Numbered from the stretch's first letter, positions 7,348 through 14,562 are shown. The stretch is DNA of 33,116 bases from Chitinophagaceae bacterium (GCA_025934485.1 JAICXX010000051.1:1-33116), one strand, 5' to 3'. The notes: generated from the sequence alone by a model not told the origin. Numbers and translations are program-made.

Positions 7348-7665
7348 ATGAGCGTAATAGGAAAAATACTTAACCTTTTCATCGAGAGTTCAAAAATCCT
7401 CGGATTGAATGACGTGGATATTGAGACAGCTAAAGAACTGCTTGACCATCGGGAGTATGGTCTTTGCTTTGACACGACGATAACGCAGATTTATGAATGC
7501 AATATTGAAATCGATGACAGCTTTTATTCAGCCATCGTAAAAATTGCAAACAAAATGAGCCTACCTTCGAAAAGCTATTCTTTTATGAAAGAACTGGTTC
7601 GGGAAAAGCAAGCCATGCCACCCGCCGTAAAGGAAAAGATAGCAAGTATAAATGAATATCTTTAA
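7348..7665 (+). CDS. MafI-like small immunity protein
   Basis: A 105-residue acidic-to-neutral helical protein. The motifs AKELLDHREYGLCFDTTITQIYE (residues 29-51), IEIDDSFYSAIVKIANKM (53-70) and YSFMKELVR resemble MafI-family immunity proteins, which protect bacteria from polymorphic secreted toxins. No toxin gene is adjacent, so this may be an orphan immunity gene. The ATG at 7348 (MSVIGKIL) is preferred over one 17 codons upstream, whose extension looks non-coding. The stop abuts the next ATG directly, so the two could be co-translated. AT-rich composition suggests acquisition by transfer. Confidence 0.55.
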   Translation: MSVIGKILNLFIESSKILGLNDVDIETAKELLDHREYGLCFDTTITQIYECNIEIDDSFYSAIVKIANKMSLPSKSYSFMKELVREKQAMPPAVKEKIASINEYL

Positions 7666-7881
7666 ATGCTCAAACCGGATGACTACCAAAGAAATCAGCG
7701 CGTTTTGGATTTGGTTCAAATCTATTTAGCGTCACAAAGGGGATCGTCAGCTACGCGTCCGAATGCAAATGAACTCATTCGATTTCAGCGAAAGCAAAAA
7801 ACTTTGGCGCTAGATATCGTTTTAACCAATATCTTAGGGGAAGAGGATTACATGCTTTTGGTACAGCACGTAAAAATATAA
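7666..7881 (+). CDS. Small hypothetical protein (71 aa)
   Basis: The ATG follows the stop of the preceding gene with no gap, and the ORF runs to 7881, only nine bases before the next start. The product is a 71-residue, probably helical protein (DDYQRNQRVLDLVQIYLASQ; KTLALDIVLTNILGEEDYMLLV). I recognise no family. Its coupling to the MafI-like gene suggests a shared role or a shared transfer event. It could also be a remnant of a larger reading frame. Confidence 0.45.
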   Translation: MLKPDDYQRNQRVLDLVQIYLASQRGSSATRPNANELIRFQRKQKTLALDIVLTNILGEEDYMLLVQHVKI

Positions 7882-7890
7882 CAAACATCC

Positions 7891-8436
7891 GTGAGTAAAA
7901 TAACCATTCACATGGTCGCGAGCGTCGACGGGTTCATCGCGAAGCCGGACAATAGCGTCTCGTGGTTCGAGACGGAGGATAGCTATGACAAGGGAGTCGC
8001 GGGGGAGGATTCGGCGGAGTTTTTGAAAACGATCGATTGCTATGTCATGGGCGCGCGGACGTATGAACATGCGCTTGCGCTTTCGCGGAGCTATGGGTGG
8101 GCCTATGGCGACACACCGACGGTTGTGGTCACACATCGGGACCTGGTGGTGGAACGGTCCAATATTGAACTTTATTCGGGTGGTTTGGAGAAACTGGTGA
8201 GCCAGCGGCTGAGACCGCGGTTCGGGAATGTTTGGGTCGTGGGGGGCGCCGCATTGGTGAAGGCATTTCTGCAGGCGGGGCTGGCGGACGAGGTGCGGAT
8301 GACGGTGCTGCCGGTGATGCTGGGCGACGGCCTGCGATTCTTCGACCGGACAGAAAAGGAAAGTGCACTGCATCTTAAAGATGTTACTGCTTATAAGAAC
8401 GGCATTGTCGAACTTTGGTATGAGATCCGCCGCTAA
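7891..8436 (+). CDS. Dihydrofolate reductase-like / RibD C-terminal domain protein
   Basis: A 181-residue protein of the DHFR-fold RibD_C family (YyaP/YwjB-like). HMVASVDGFIAKPDNSVSW (residues 7-25) is the family's first strand-loop with the SVDG motif, and VWVVGGAALVKAFLQAGLADE (about 115-135) is the conserved nucleotide-binding GG region. Members are NAD(P)H-dependent reductases of mostly unknown substrate. The GTG at 7891 is chosen because a start at the ATG at 7912 would remove the first beta strand. GC content returns to that of the main chromosome here. Its stop codon overlaps that of the convergent DUF1275 gene. Confidence 0.88.
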   Translation: MSKITIHMVASVDGFIAKPDNSVSWFETEDSYDKGVAGEDSAEFLKTIDCYVMGARTYEHALALSRSYGWAYGDTPTVVVTHRDLVVERSNIELYSGGLEKLVSQRLRPRFGNVWVVGGAALVKAFLQAGLADEVRMTVLPVMLGDGLRFFDRTEKESALHLKDVTAYKNGIVELWYEIRR

Positions 8437-9158
8437 TGCCGCACCCGAAGACGGACCTTACGCACCACGTAGACCCGCGCATAATCATAGACGAGCGCAG
8501 TTAGCAACAGCAACACCGGAACGGTGAAGGCGCGATAGCCGTACAGCGTGAACAACAGACCGCCGCCGATCCCGCCGGCGAGAAAGAAGCCGATGATACA
8601 TAACCGCAGATAAATACGCCGCCGAAGCTCGCCATCGATGGGCCGCCGTTGCGTCACGACCTCGGAAAGATCGATGCCCAGGTCGGTAACCGTACCCGTC
8701 AAATGCGTAGTCCGCACCACCGAACCGGAGATCATCGACACCATGGCGTTCTGCATGCCCATGACAAAAAGAAGGCTCCCCGCAAAATATTCGGTCTCGA
8801 CAAGTGAATGGTCGAAGCTGGGGCCATAATAAAGGACGAACAGGAGGACGGCAATGATCACGAGGATCGGGATCGAATAGGCCGATGGCCGCTCGCGCCC
8901 GAACCTGCGGATATAAATAGAAGATGTAAAGGCGCCCGAAAGGAACAGGAACAGCCACAACCCCACCATCCGCGCGGCGCGGGCGCGGCCGGTGGCGACA
9001 TATACGGCGAGCAACGCGGCATGTCCCGTAACATTCGTCGTCAATACGGCGAAAGCGAGAAAACCCGCACCATTGATAAAGCCCGCATTCAGACAAAGCA
9101 AAACGGCCAGCCGCACGTTGTGCACAAAACTCCGCCTTGCACCGGTATGACGTAACAT
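8433..9158 (-). CDS. DUF1275 (YoaK-like) membrane protein
   Basis: A 241-residue inner membrane protein with about six hydrophobic segments. The family's features are visible: LLCLNAGFINGAGFLAF in the first helix, TNVTGHAALLA (residues 41-51), a FVMGMQNAMVS helix near 131-141, and THLTGTVTDLGIDLSEV (about 151-167). The function of YoaK/DUF1275 proteins is not established. The 3' end overlaps the stop of the DHFR-like gene by three bases. No clear TAnnTTTG promoter element is visible upstream, and it is separated from the Crp/Fnr gene by 33 bases, so the two could form one minus-strand transcript. Confidence 0.88.
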   Translation of the reverse strand: MLRHTGARRSFVHNVRLAVLLCLNAGFINGAGFLAFAVLTTNVTGHAALLAVYVATGRARAARMVGLWLFLFLSGAFTSSIYIRRFGRERPSAYSIPILVIIAVLLFVLYYGPSFDHSLVETEYFAGSLLFVMGMQNAMVSMISGSVVRTTHLTGTVTDLGIDLSEVVTQRRPIDGELRRRIYLRLCIIGFFLAGGIGGGLLFTLYGYRAFTVPVLLLLTALVYDYARVYVVRKVRLRVRH

Positions 9159-9191
9159 AGACGCATTTTTATAGATAATCGCGGCTGATCC

Positions 9192-9899
9192 TCATTTGAA
9201 ATTAGCCACCGCCACCAGCCTTTTTATATCCTTTACTATTATCTTCCGGCCGCGGGTCTCCACAATCCCTTCTTCCTTGAACTCGCTCAGCGTGCGGACA
9301 ACGTTCTCCCTCGCCGTACCCACCAGCCCGGCCAGATCCTCCCGGCTGAGATCGATCTCCACCGGCTCGCCCGGTGCAAAATCGGCTTTGTATTTTTCGC
9401 GGACCACGACCAGCTGCAACGCCAGACGCTCGCGCACACTGCGGCGCGCCAGCATCGTAATGCTATTGGCCAACACCGAAAATTCATGACTCAGCGTCTT
9501 CAACAGCCGCCGCATCAACAGTTCGCTCTGGTGGAGCACCTCCATAAAATCCTCCCTGGGAATACAGGCGATCACACTCTCTTCGATCACCGCGGCCGAA
9601 TCGGGATAATGCCCCCCGGACAAAACGGCGTGATAGCCCAACAGTTCCCCCGCTTTGGCCACATAAATGATCTGCTCCACTCCGTCAACGTCCGCCTTGT
9701 ACTTCTTTACCTTTCCCTTGACGATAAAAAAGATGCCCAACGGATAACCGCCCTCCCTGAAGATCACCTCGCCCCGCTTATACGGATGCTCGGTCTTCCG
9801 CTCCATGAGCTTCGCCAAATGGGCTGCAGGCAAGTCCGCCAGAATAGACTCGCGTTCAAAATCCCATTCGTCGATCCGAAAAATACCTTCTATGCTCAT
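9192..9899 (-). CDS. Crp/Fnr-family transcriptional regulator
   Basis: A 235-residue regulator with an N-terminal cyclic-nucleotide-binding-type jelly roll (about 20-135: KRGEVIFREGGYPLGIFFIVKG, YPDSAAVIEESVIACI) and a C-terminal winged helix (about 180-225). In the recognition helix, A196-R197-E198-N-V-V-R202 keeps the Arg-Glu and the distal Arg that in Crp contact a TGTGA half-site. Only one cysteine (C112) is present, so it cannot hold an Fnr [4Fe-4S] cluster; haem, NO or small-molecule sensing is possible. Sites of the form TGA-N6-TCA lie just upstream of this gene and near the nos genes. It may run into the DUF1275 gene. Confidence 0.9.
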   Translation of the reverse strand: MSIEGIFRIDEWDFERESILADLPAAHLAKLMERKTEHPYKRGEVIFREGGYPLGIFFIVKGKVKKYKADVDGVEQIIYVAKAGELLGYHAVLSGGHYPDSAAVIEESVIACIPREDFMEVLHQSELLMRRLLKTLSHEFSVLANSITMLARRSVRERLALQLVVVREKYKADFAPGEPVEIDLSREDLAGLVGTARENVVRTLSEFKEEGIVETRGRKIIVKDIKRLVAVANFK

Positions 9900-9913
9900 A
9901 GGCTATACTTTTC

Positions 9914-9953
9914 AAAGTGATTTTTATCACTTTCTCTTGTGACATTGATCAAT
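9914..9953. promoter_or_regulatory. Two Crp-type sites 22 bp apart upstream of the Crp/Fnr gene
   Basis: AAAGTGA-TTTTTA-TCACTTT (9914-9933) is a perfect 7-base-arm palindrome with Crp spacing. TGTGA-CATTGA-TCAAT (9938-9953) is a weaker copy. Their centres (9923.5 and 9945.5) are 22 bases apart, about two helical turns. A near-consensus -7 element for the regulator gene (TCACTTTG, minus strand 9920-9913) lies inside the first site, which suggests autorepression. Confidence 0.6.
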
Positions 9954-9969
9954 CCGCACGATCCTAACT

Positions 9970-10275
9970 ATGCCTAAATTTAGCCATTCTCCAAAACATG
10001 CGCGTATGACCGGGAACAAATCACTCGTGAGATTAACGAAAAAAACGCTGCAACAGTTAAAAGACAAAGGATTTCACTATGTACTCATCAAGGGATATTC
10101 CCTTAGCAAAAAGATCGACTACATCGAACTCAACTCCTTTAGACTGATACCCGTCAAAGAACTGCCGGAGGACCCCGCCGAGAAGGAGATCTATGCCCCG
10201 CTGGACAGCGAGATCCTGCTGGAATGGACCAGCGCCGGGACCGGCACCATCGAAGCTTTTATCGATGGAATCTGA
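9970..10275 (+). CDS. Hypothetical protein (101 aa)
   Basis: A 101-residue soluble protein divergent from the Crp/Fnr gene. Its N-terminus is basic (KFSHSPKHAR; NKSLVRLTKKTLQQLKDKG), followed by predicted strands (HYVLIKGYSL; YIELNSFRLIPVKEL) and an acidic C-terminal half (EDPAEKEIYAPLDSEILLEW). I recognise no family. The Crp-type sites in the shared upstream region make it a candidate target of that regulator. The ATG at 9970 is the first available start, and the ORF does not overlap other genes. Confidence 0.65.
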   Translation: MPKFSHSPKHARMTGNKSLVRLTKKTLQQLKDKGFHYVLIKGYSLSKKIDYIELNSFRLIPVKELPEDPAEKEIYAPLDSEILLEWTSAGTGTIEAFIDGI

Positions 10276-10291
10276 TCGATGACGCCCGTTT

Positions 10292-10309
10292 ATTAGCAAA
10301 AATGTCAAA
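10292..10309. promoter_or_regulatory. Degenerate copy of the TetR operator (O1)
   Basis: ATTAGCA-AAAA-TGTCAAA matches the perfect operator at 10345-10362 except for one base in the left arm and two in the right. It lies 53 bases upstream of it. Confidence 0.45.
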
Positions 10310-10336
10310 TAAATTAGGCAGTTCGGGAAAAAGCCG

Positions 10337-10362
10337 TAGCTTTGTTTAGCAAATATGCTAAA
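10337..10362 (+). promoter_or_regulatory. tetR-type gene promoter -7 element and perfect operator (O2)
   Basis: TAGCTTTG (10337-10344) is an exact -7 element. Immediately after it, TTTAGCA-AATA-TGCTAAA (10345-10362) is a perfect 7-base-arm palindrome covering the expected transcription start, seven bases before the ATG at 10370. This is the layout of an autorepressed TetR gene. Confidence 0.65.
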
Positions 10363-10369
10363 ATAAATC

Positions 10370-10975
10370 ATGCCCATCATCGACTCCCAGGCCGAACAAT
10401 TGATCAAAGAGACTGCCATGCGCATCTTTTTTGTCGAAGGGCGGCTGCACGCTACCACGCAGGTGATCGCCAAGGAGGCGGGAGTCAACCGCGGGCTGAT
10501 CTATTATTATTTCCAGAGCAGGGATCATCTCTTCGAGGTCGTAGTCAAAGAAGCGGTTTTGGTTGTCCGCAACCGGATGCGGGAACTGTTTTTGTCAAAG
10601 CGGATCTCTTTCCGGAAAAAAATAAGCGAATTCGTAGAGATCACCATCGAGCAGAGTCTTAAATATCCCTATCTCGAGACCTTTCTCACTACGGAGATGA
10701 ACCGGGATGACTCGACCGTGCTGGTCCCGCTGGAAAACGAGCTGCGAAAAGAGCTGCTCGACAGCATCGAAGAAGACCTGAAGGAGGAGATCAAAAAAGG
10801 CTCGGTGCCCCGGATGTCGGCCGAACAGTTCCTGCTCAATATCATGTCCCTTTGCATCTACCCGTCCCTGCACAAACGAATGCTGCAGCATATGATCAAT
10901 ATCAACGAAGCCAGTTATCAAAAGATCATGCAGGAAAGAAAACAGCTGATCATGAAGGTGCTTTTCAGAGACTAA
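10370..10975 (+). CDS. TetR/AcrR-family transcriptional regulator
   Basis: A 201-residue regulator. The N-terminal helix-turn-helix spans about residues 9-58, with TTQVIAKEAGVNRGLIYYYFQSRDHLFE as the TetR signature (TTQxIAxxAGVxxGxxYxxF). The C-terminal ligand domain is helical, and the ligand is unknown. It is probably autorepressed through the palindrome overlapping its start site. A third operator copy precedes the next gene, a PorT-like barrel, which is therefore the likely regulated target. A GC hairpin with a T-tract separates the two genes, so the barrel gene should have its own promoter. Confidence 0.93.
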   Translation: MPIIDSQAEQLIKETAMRIFFVEGRLHATTQVIAKEAGVNRGLIYYYFQSRDHLFEVVVKEAVLVVRNRMRELFLSKRISFRKKISEFVEITIEQSLKYPYLETFLTTEMNRDDSTVLVPLENELRKELLDSIEEDLKEEIKKGSVPRMSAEQFLLNIMSLCIYPSLHKRMLQHMININEASYQKIMQERKQLIMKVLFRD

Positions 10976-11016
10976 TGGCCCGCGGGGAACCGGCATGGAT
11001 CGACCCGACCAGCACC

Positions 11017-11039
11017 GGCCCAATAGGGCCCTATTTTTT
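11017..11039 (+). terminator. Intrinsic terminator after the TetR gene
   Basis: GGCCC (11017-11021), loop AATA, GGGCC (11026-11030), then CTA and six T's (11034-11039). It lies 42 bases after the TetR stop. Confidence 0.65.
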
Positions 11040-11047
11040 GCGCTTAG

Positions 11048-11065
11048 TTTAACAAAAATGCTAAA
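11048..11065. promoter_or_regulatory. Third TetR operator copy (O3) before the PorT-like gene
   Basis: TTTAACA-AAAA-TGCTAAA differs from the perfect operator by one base in the left arm. It ends nine bases before the ATG at 11075. Confidence 0.6.
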
Positions 11066-11074
11066 TAAAAATCA

Positions 11075-11662
11075 ATGAAGAAGACAATTTTCATTAGTTT
11101 GATCTTTGTATCCAGCGTTTCCTTCGGCCAGGGCCTTATGCGGGGGATCATGAGCAGGCTCAGCTTAGGCCTCAAGGCCGGGGCCAATTACAGCAATTAC
11201 ACCAACGCGAATTTCAAGACGGACGCCCTGGTGGGTTTTCACGCGGGGGCGCTTGTCGATTTTAAATTAGTTGGTAATCTCGCGATACAGGAAGAGTTCC
11301 TTTTCTCTACCCAGGGGGCGAAGGTCAGGGACAACAAATTTGGCGCGACGGATGTACGCGTGGATTATCTTACCGTACCTTTTTTGTTGAAGTATCGTAC
11401 TGGCTGCGGTTTGTATTTCGAGGCGGGCCCGCAGGTGGGCATGCGGCTCAAAGACTTCACCGATTCCCTGCATTCGGGTTCGTTTGCCCAACGGATGGAT
11501 CTGGCAGCGGCGGCCGGCATCGGCTATCAATCCAGAAGGGGTCTCGGTTTTGGCGTGCGGTATGTAGCGGGGTTGTCCAAGGTGGGAGATTTTCAGCCGA
11601 CAAGCATAAAACCGGATTTCAAGACCAGCGTCGTCCAGGCGAGCATTTTTTGGGTGTTTTAA
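11075..11662 (+). CDS. Outer-membrane beta-barrel protein, PorT-like
   Basis: A 195-residue protein with a Sec signal peptide (MKKTIFISLIFVSSVSFGQG). Alternating strands typical of Bacteroidota outer_membrane beta-barrel proteins (PF13568-type) follow: LSLGLKAGANYSNY, LVGFHAGALVDFKLVGNLAIQEEFLFS, YLTVPFLLKYRT and LYFEAGPQVGM. It ends in VVQASIFWVF, and a terminal aromatic is the usual barrel sorting signal. The mature barrel probably has eight strands. A copy of the TetR operator sits directly upstream, so expression is probably derepressed by that regulator's ligand. The substrate or role is unknown. Confidence 0.85.
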   Translation: MKKTIFISLIFVSSVSFGQGLMRGIMSRLSLGLKAGANYSNYTNANFKTDALVGFHAGALVDFKLVGNLAIQEEFLFSTQGAKVRDNKFGATDVRVDYLTVPFLLKYRTGCGLYFEAGPQVGMRLKDFTDSLHSGSFAQRMDLAAAAGIGYQSRRGLGFGVRYVAGLSKVGDFQPTSIKPDFKTSVVQASIFWVF

Positions 11663-11791
11663 GCATTCGCGATGGGGCCGCGGAGGCCTGTTCTAAAAAA
11701 GAAGCCCGGATGGAAATCCAGGCCGTTGCTAAAATCCAATATCCTATAAAAGCCATAGTAATAAATACAATAAGGACGCCAATCTCAAAAA

Positions 11792-11833
11792 CCACGGTTG
11801 GTGTGCCTTTTTAGGCTTATAAAGGCGCCGTGG
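11792..11833. other. Two-part stem-loop downstream of the minus-strand SRPBCC gene
   Basis: An outer arm pair CCACGG (11792-11797) / CCGTGG (11828-11833) encloses an inner pair GCCTTT (11805-11810) / AAAGGC (11821-11826). It lies beyond the stop of the minus-strand SRPBCC gene and may serve as a transcript end. The T-tract is weak. Confidence 0.3.
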
Positions 11834-11860
11834 TGGGAAGAGAAATCCCCATTTTGTTGC

Positions 11861-12340
11861 CTACGATTTGCCAGCCCCCTTTTCGCGAACATAGTGTTCC
11901 AGTTTCTCCAGCGAGAGCTCCGTCCCCTTTTCGTTGTCTTCGGCTTTAATGCCGAGGGGAATATTGGTGAAGACCATGGTCACGCGCGTTGCCCGCCCTT
12001 CCGGCTCGAAACGCGCCTCCATGATCATCTCGCCCACAAACCCGGGACCGCTGGAGTCGAAACGAATCCCTTCCACAATTTTTTTATTTGGTTGCAAGGT
12101 GATGAACCGGGCCGTATACCGGTCCTCATTTGCCGCGCTCTTTCCTTTCGCGCTTCGGTCGGCCGTGGGATAATACAGCGACATCGAATAGCTGCCCCCT
12201 ACCCGGAGATCGAAGGTATGCACCTTGCCCGTCATCTCCCCCGGAGCCATCCACGCCTCGAGCGCGTGCGGATCGGTAAAGGCCTGGTACAACGACTCGG
12301 GTGAAGCATTGATCAGCCTTGAGCTTTGAGTTGTCGACAT
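11861..12340 (-). CDS. SRPBCC / AHSA1-like domain protein
   Basis: A 159-residue START-like (SRPBCC) protein. RLINASPESLYQAFTDPHALEAWMAPGEMTG (residues 8-38) is the typical helix-grip N-terminus, DLRVGGSYSMSLYY follows, and KLEHYVREK forms the start of the C-terminal helix. These proteins hold a hydrophobic ligand in a deep cavity; specific roles vary. The ATG at 12340 is preferred over an upstream in-frame start because homologues begin just before the first strand. It is divergent from the ArsR gene, an arrangement common for ArsR/AHSA1 pairs in Bacteroidota. Confidence 0.85.
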   Translation of the reverse strand: MSTTQSSRLINASPESLYQAFTDPHALEAWMAPGEMTGKVHTFDLRVGGSYSMSLYYPTADRSAKGKSAANEDRYTARFITLQPNKKIVEGIRFDSSGPGFVGEMIMEARFEPEGRATRVTMVFTNIPLGIKAEDNEKGTELSLEKLEHYVREKGAGKS

Positions 12341-12418
12341 AATAGGAATAGTTGTAGGCAGGCTACACCAAAATCGGGCCGGATCACCCACACCCCGTAG
12401 CCCGCGCTTTGAAAAAAA

Positions 12419-12450
12419 TTTGCGCAGTTAAATGACTGCGCTTATTTTTG
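12419..12450 (+). promoter_or_regulatory. Promoter of the ArsR unit
   Basis: TTTG (12419-12422), 20-base spacer, TATTTTTG (12443-12450). Both elements match the Bacteroidota consensus exactly with normal spacing. The ATG is at 12471. Confidence 0.75.
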
Positions 12451-12466
12451 CAGTCAAATAGCTGCA
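12422..12466. promoter_or_regulatory. Tandem ArsR-type operators over the promoter
   Basis: GCGCAGT-TAAATG-ACTGCGC (12422-12441) is a perfect 7-base-arm palindrome in the promoter spacer. TGCAG-TCAAATAG-CTGCA (12449-12466) follows the -7 element. Their 16-base cores share 13 positions and are 26 bases apart. Occupancy would block the polymerase, fitting autorepression by the ArsR-family product. Confidence 0.6.
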
Positions 12467-12470
12467 CAAA

Positions 12471-12791
12471 ATGAATCTTCGCAGAGATGTATTCCAGGCC
12501 ATCGCAGACCCTACCCGCAGGGCCATCCTGGGGCTGGTGGCCTTTCAGGCCATGACGGTGGGCGCCATCGCCGACAATTTCGATTCGGCAAGACAAACGA
12601 TTTCCAAACACCTTCAGGTCTTGCACGAATGTGAGCTGTTGCAACAAACCACGACGGGCCGGGAGGTCTACTATCAAATGAATCCCAAAAAGATGAAGGA
12701 AGTGGCGGATTGGCTCGATCCCTATCGCAAGCTTTGGGAGGGCAGGCTGGCAGCCATGGACGATTTGCTGAAAAAAATGAAAAACAAATAG
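12471..12791 (+). CDS. ArsR-family winged-helix repressor (SdpR-like)
   Basis: A 106-residue repressor. IADPTRRAILGLVAFQAMTVGAIAD (residues 11-35), the recognition helix SARQTISKHLQVLHE (39-53) and the wing TTTGREVYYQMNPKK (60-74) define the family. No metal-binding CxC motif is present (the only cysteine is in HECELL), so it is the SdpR/YgaV-like non-metal type that usually pairs with SRPBCC proteins. The next ATG is four bases after its stop. Two operator-like palindromes overlap its promoter. Confidence 0.93.
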   Translation: MNLRRDVFQAIADPTRRAILGLVAFQAMTVGAIADNFDSARQTISKHLQVLHECELLQQTTTGREVYYQMNPKKMKEVADWLDPYRKLWEGRLAAMDDLLKKMKNK

Positions 12792-12795
12792 CAGT

Positions 12796-12930
12796 ATGAG
12801 CAAACGTATGTATCCCTGTAAGGATCAGGCGGAGATCGATCCCGCACGTGCCCCGAGGGTCACGCAGGCCTTTATGAAAATGGGCAAATTCGATCTCGAA
12901 GCACTTCAAAACGCGTGTACCCATGGCTAA
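12796..12930 (+). pseudogene. PhnB/VOC-family gene reduced by internal deletion (44 aa remains)
   Basis: The ORF has an ATG at 12796 and a TAA at 12928-12930. Its first eight residues (MSKRMYPC) look like the start of a PhnB-type glyoxalase-fold protein. Residues 13 onward (AEIDPARAPRVTQAFMKMGKFD) match the typical PhnB C-terminus, where PxRAxRVxxAMxxMxKxD precedes the end. The roughly 110 residues that form the VOC fold are absent. The reading frame is kept across the junction, so the peptide may still be made, but it cannot fold as PhnB. PhnB genes commonly follow ArsR and SRPBCC genes in such units, which supports the reading. Confidence 0.6.
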
Positions 12931-13390
12931 CATCATCGAAGTGAGCCGAACTTTCGACGCACCTGTAGAAGCGGTATGGGCGCTGTGGACCGAACCCGCG
13001 CTGATCAAAGGCTGGTGGGGCCCGGATCGGTTTACCTGTCCCTTTGTCCGGCTGGACCTCCGGGAAGGCGGCCTATCCCTCGTGAGCATGAAAGCAGCGG
13101 CGGAGATGGGCGGACAGGAGTTCTTTACCGCCTGGCGGTATGTCCGCATCCTCCCTATGGAGCGCATCGAGCTCATCCAACATCTCGCGGATGCTTCGGG
13201 CAATCGGGTCGACCCGGTGGCGGTGGGTATGCCGCCGGATTTCCCCGCGGATATCCAGACCATCGTGACCTTCAGCGATGCTGGTGGAGGCCGGACGCAA
13301 ATGCTCGTAACGGAACATGCTGAATTTGGATCGATGAGTCATTTTGCGCGATTGGGGTTGGAGCAGAGTGTGGGAAAAATGGTCGTATAA
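12923..13390 (+). CDS. SRPBCC / AHSA1-like (CalC type) protein
   Basis: A 155-residue START-like protein. SRTFDAPVEAVWALWTEPALIKGWWGPD (residues 8-35) is the diagnostic N-terminus, and the domain continues through strands to HFARLGLEQSVGKMVV. The C-terminal helix is slightly shorter than usual. The start overlaps the end of the PhnB remnant by eight bases, so it is in the ArsR-controlled unit and probably depends on translational coupling. Its stop region supplies the T-tract of a terminator for the opposing cysteine-synthase-like gene. Confidence 0.85.
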   Translation: MANIIEVSRTFDAPVEAVWALWTEPALIKGWWGPDRFTCPFVRLDLREGGLSLVSMKAAAEMGGQEFFTAWRYVRILPMERIELIQHLADASGNRVDPVAVGMPPDFPADIQTIVTFSDAGGGRTQMLVTEHAEFGSMSHFARLGLEQSVGKMVV

Positions 13391-13415
13391 AAAAGCAGCC
13401 TATAGACATAGGCTG
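13389..13415 (-). terminator. Intrinsic terminator of the cysteine-synthase-like gene
   Basis: CAGCCTAT (13396-13403), loop AGAC, ATAGGCTG (13408-13415) form a perfect 8-bp stem. On the minus strand it is followed by a T run (A's at 13389-13394 on plus). It lies 26 bases beyond the minus-strand stop and overlaps the stop codon of the opposing SRPBCC gene. Confidence 0.75.
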
Positions 13416-13440
13416 TAGCGGTCACATGAGAAAACAATCT

Positions 13441-14562
13441 TTATCGCGCACGATCGCTGTCGGGAGTCGCCGGCACGATCGCACGGTCCAGCCGCGGGAT
13501 CGGCGTATAGCCGGTAAAATCGGTGGTGGCTGAACTATAATCGGACCGCATAGGTTCTTCGCGTACCAGGTCGGTGCTCAGGTATTTCTTATTGCTGTCC
13601 GGCAACACGGTCACTACCACGGCCTCCGGCCCCAATTCCCGCGCCACATGGATCGCGCCGATGACATTCGCGCCCGACGAGATGCCCACCGCCAGTCCAA
13701 GCTGACGCGAAAGTTTTTGCGCCATCAGAATCGCATCGCCATCATGAACGGCGAGGATCGCATCCAACGTTTCCAGCCGCACGATCGACGGGATGAACTC
13801 ATCCGAGATGCCCTGGATCCGATGGCTGCCTACCTTGTGACCCGTCGTCAGCGTGGGCGATTCGGCAGGCTCTACGGGATGAACGCGGACTTGCCGGCGC
13901 GTCCCGGTTTGCATGCCCGGATGCATTTCCGCCTGCGTCCCGCGCAGGAACCCGCCCACCCCCATCACCGTGCCGCCCGTGCCTACACCGGCGACGAAGG
14001 CATCGACGTTTTTGCCCACCGCAGCCAGCTGTCCCAGGATCTCGGGCCCGGTGGTCAATGCATGGGCAGCGGTATTGGCCGTATTGTCAAATTGCCGCGG
14101 CAGGAAGACGCGCCCCGCAGCGGCCATCTCCTCACTCATCCGGATGCTCCGGAGGAATCCCCCTTGTGCCTTACTCACCGTCACCACTTCCGCGCCAAGG
14201 CTTCTGATGATATCCATCCGCTCGCGCGACAGCCAGTCCGGCATGATGATCCGCACGGGATGCCCCAACGCTTTTCCGATGGCCGCAAAGGCGATGCCGG
14301 TGTTGCCGCTCGTCGCCTCGATGATGAGATCACCCGGCTGGATCTCTCCACGCCGATAAGCCTGGTGAAGAATATACAAGGCCATGCGGTCCTTGATGCT
14401 TCCCGTGAGATTGTAATGCTCGCATTTGACATAGATCTTTCCCGGTCCGGAAACATCTGTAAACTGCAATTCGAGCATCGGCGTGTTGCCCACGAGATGC
14501 CAAAGGGAACGGAAGACTTCTTCCCGACCGGTGATCCGCTTGTCCAAATAAAGATCGTTCAT
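13441..14562 (-). CDS. PLP-dependent cysteine synthase / cystathionine beta-synthase-like enzyme
   Basis: A 373-residue fold-type II PLP enzyme. [10 protein letters not shown] (residues 23-32), the PLP lysine K57 in [15 protein letters not shown] (85-89) for phosphate and substrate binding, and GVGTGGT (192-198) for the PLP phosphate are all in place. SSGAN near the end places the usual serine opposite the pyridine nitrogen. A C-terminal extension of about 60 residues follows the fold. It could make cysteine from O-acetylserine or act on another O-activated serine. It is divergent from an Lrp-type regulator, a common pairing for amino-acid enzymes, so it is probably controlled by it. Confidence 0.88.
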   Translation of the reverse strand: MNDLYLDKRITGREEVFRSLWHLVGNTPMLELQFTDVSGPGKIYVKCEHYNLTGSIKDRMALYILHQAYRRGEIQPGDLIIEATSGNTGIAFAAIGKALGHPVRIIMPDWLSRERMDIIRSLGAEVVTVSKAQGGFLRSIRMSEEMAAAGRVFLPRQFDNTANTAAHALTTGPEILGQLAAVGKNVDAFVAGVGTGGTVMGVGGFLRGTQAEMHPGMQTGTRRQVRVHPVEPAESPTLTTGHKVGSHRIQGISDEFIPSIVRLETLDAILAVHDGDAILMAQKLSRQLGLAVGISSGANVIGAIHVARELGPEAVVVTVLPDSNKKYLSTDLVREEPMRSDYSSATTDFTGYTPIPRLDRAIVPATPDSDRAR

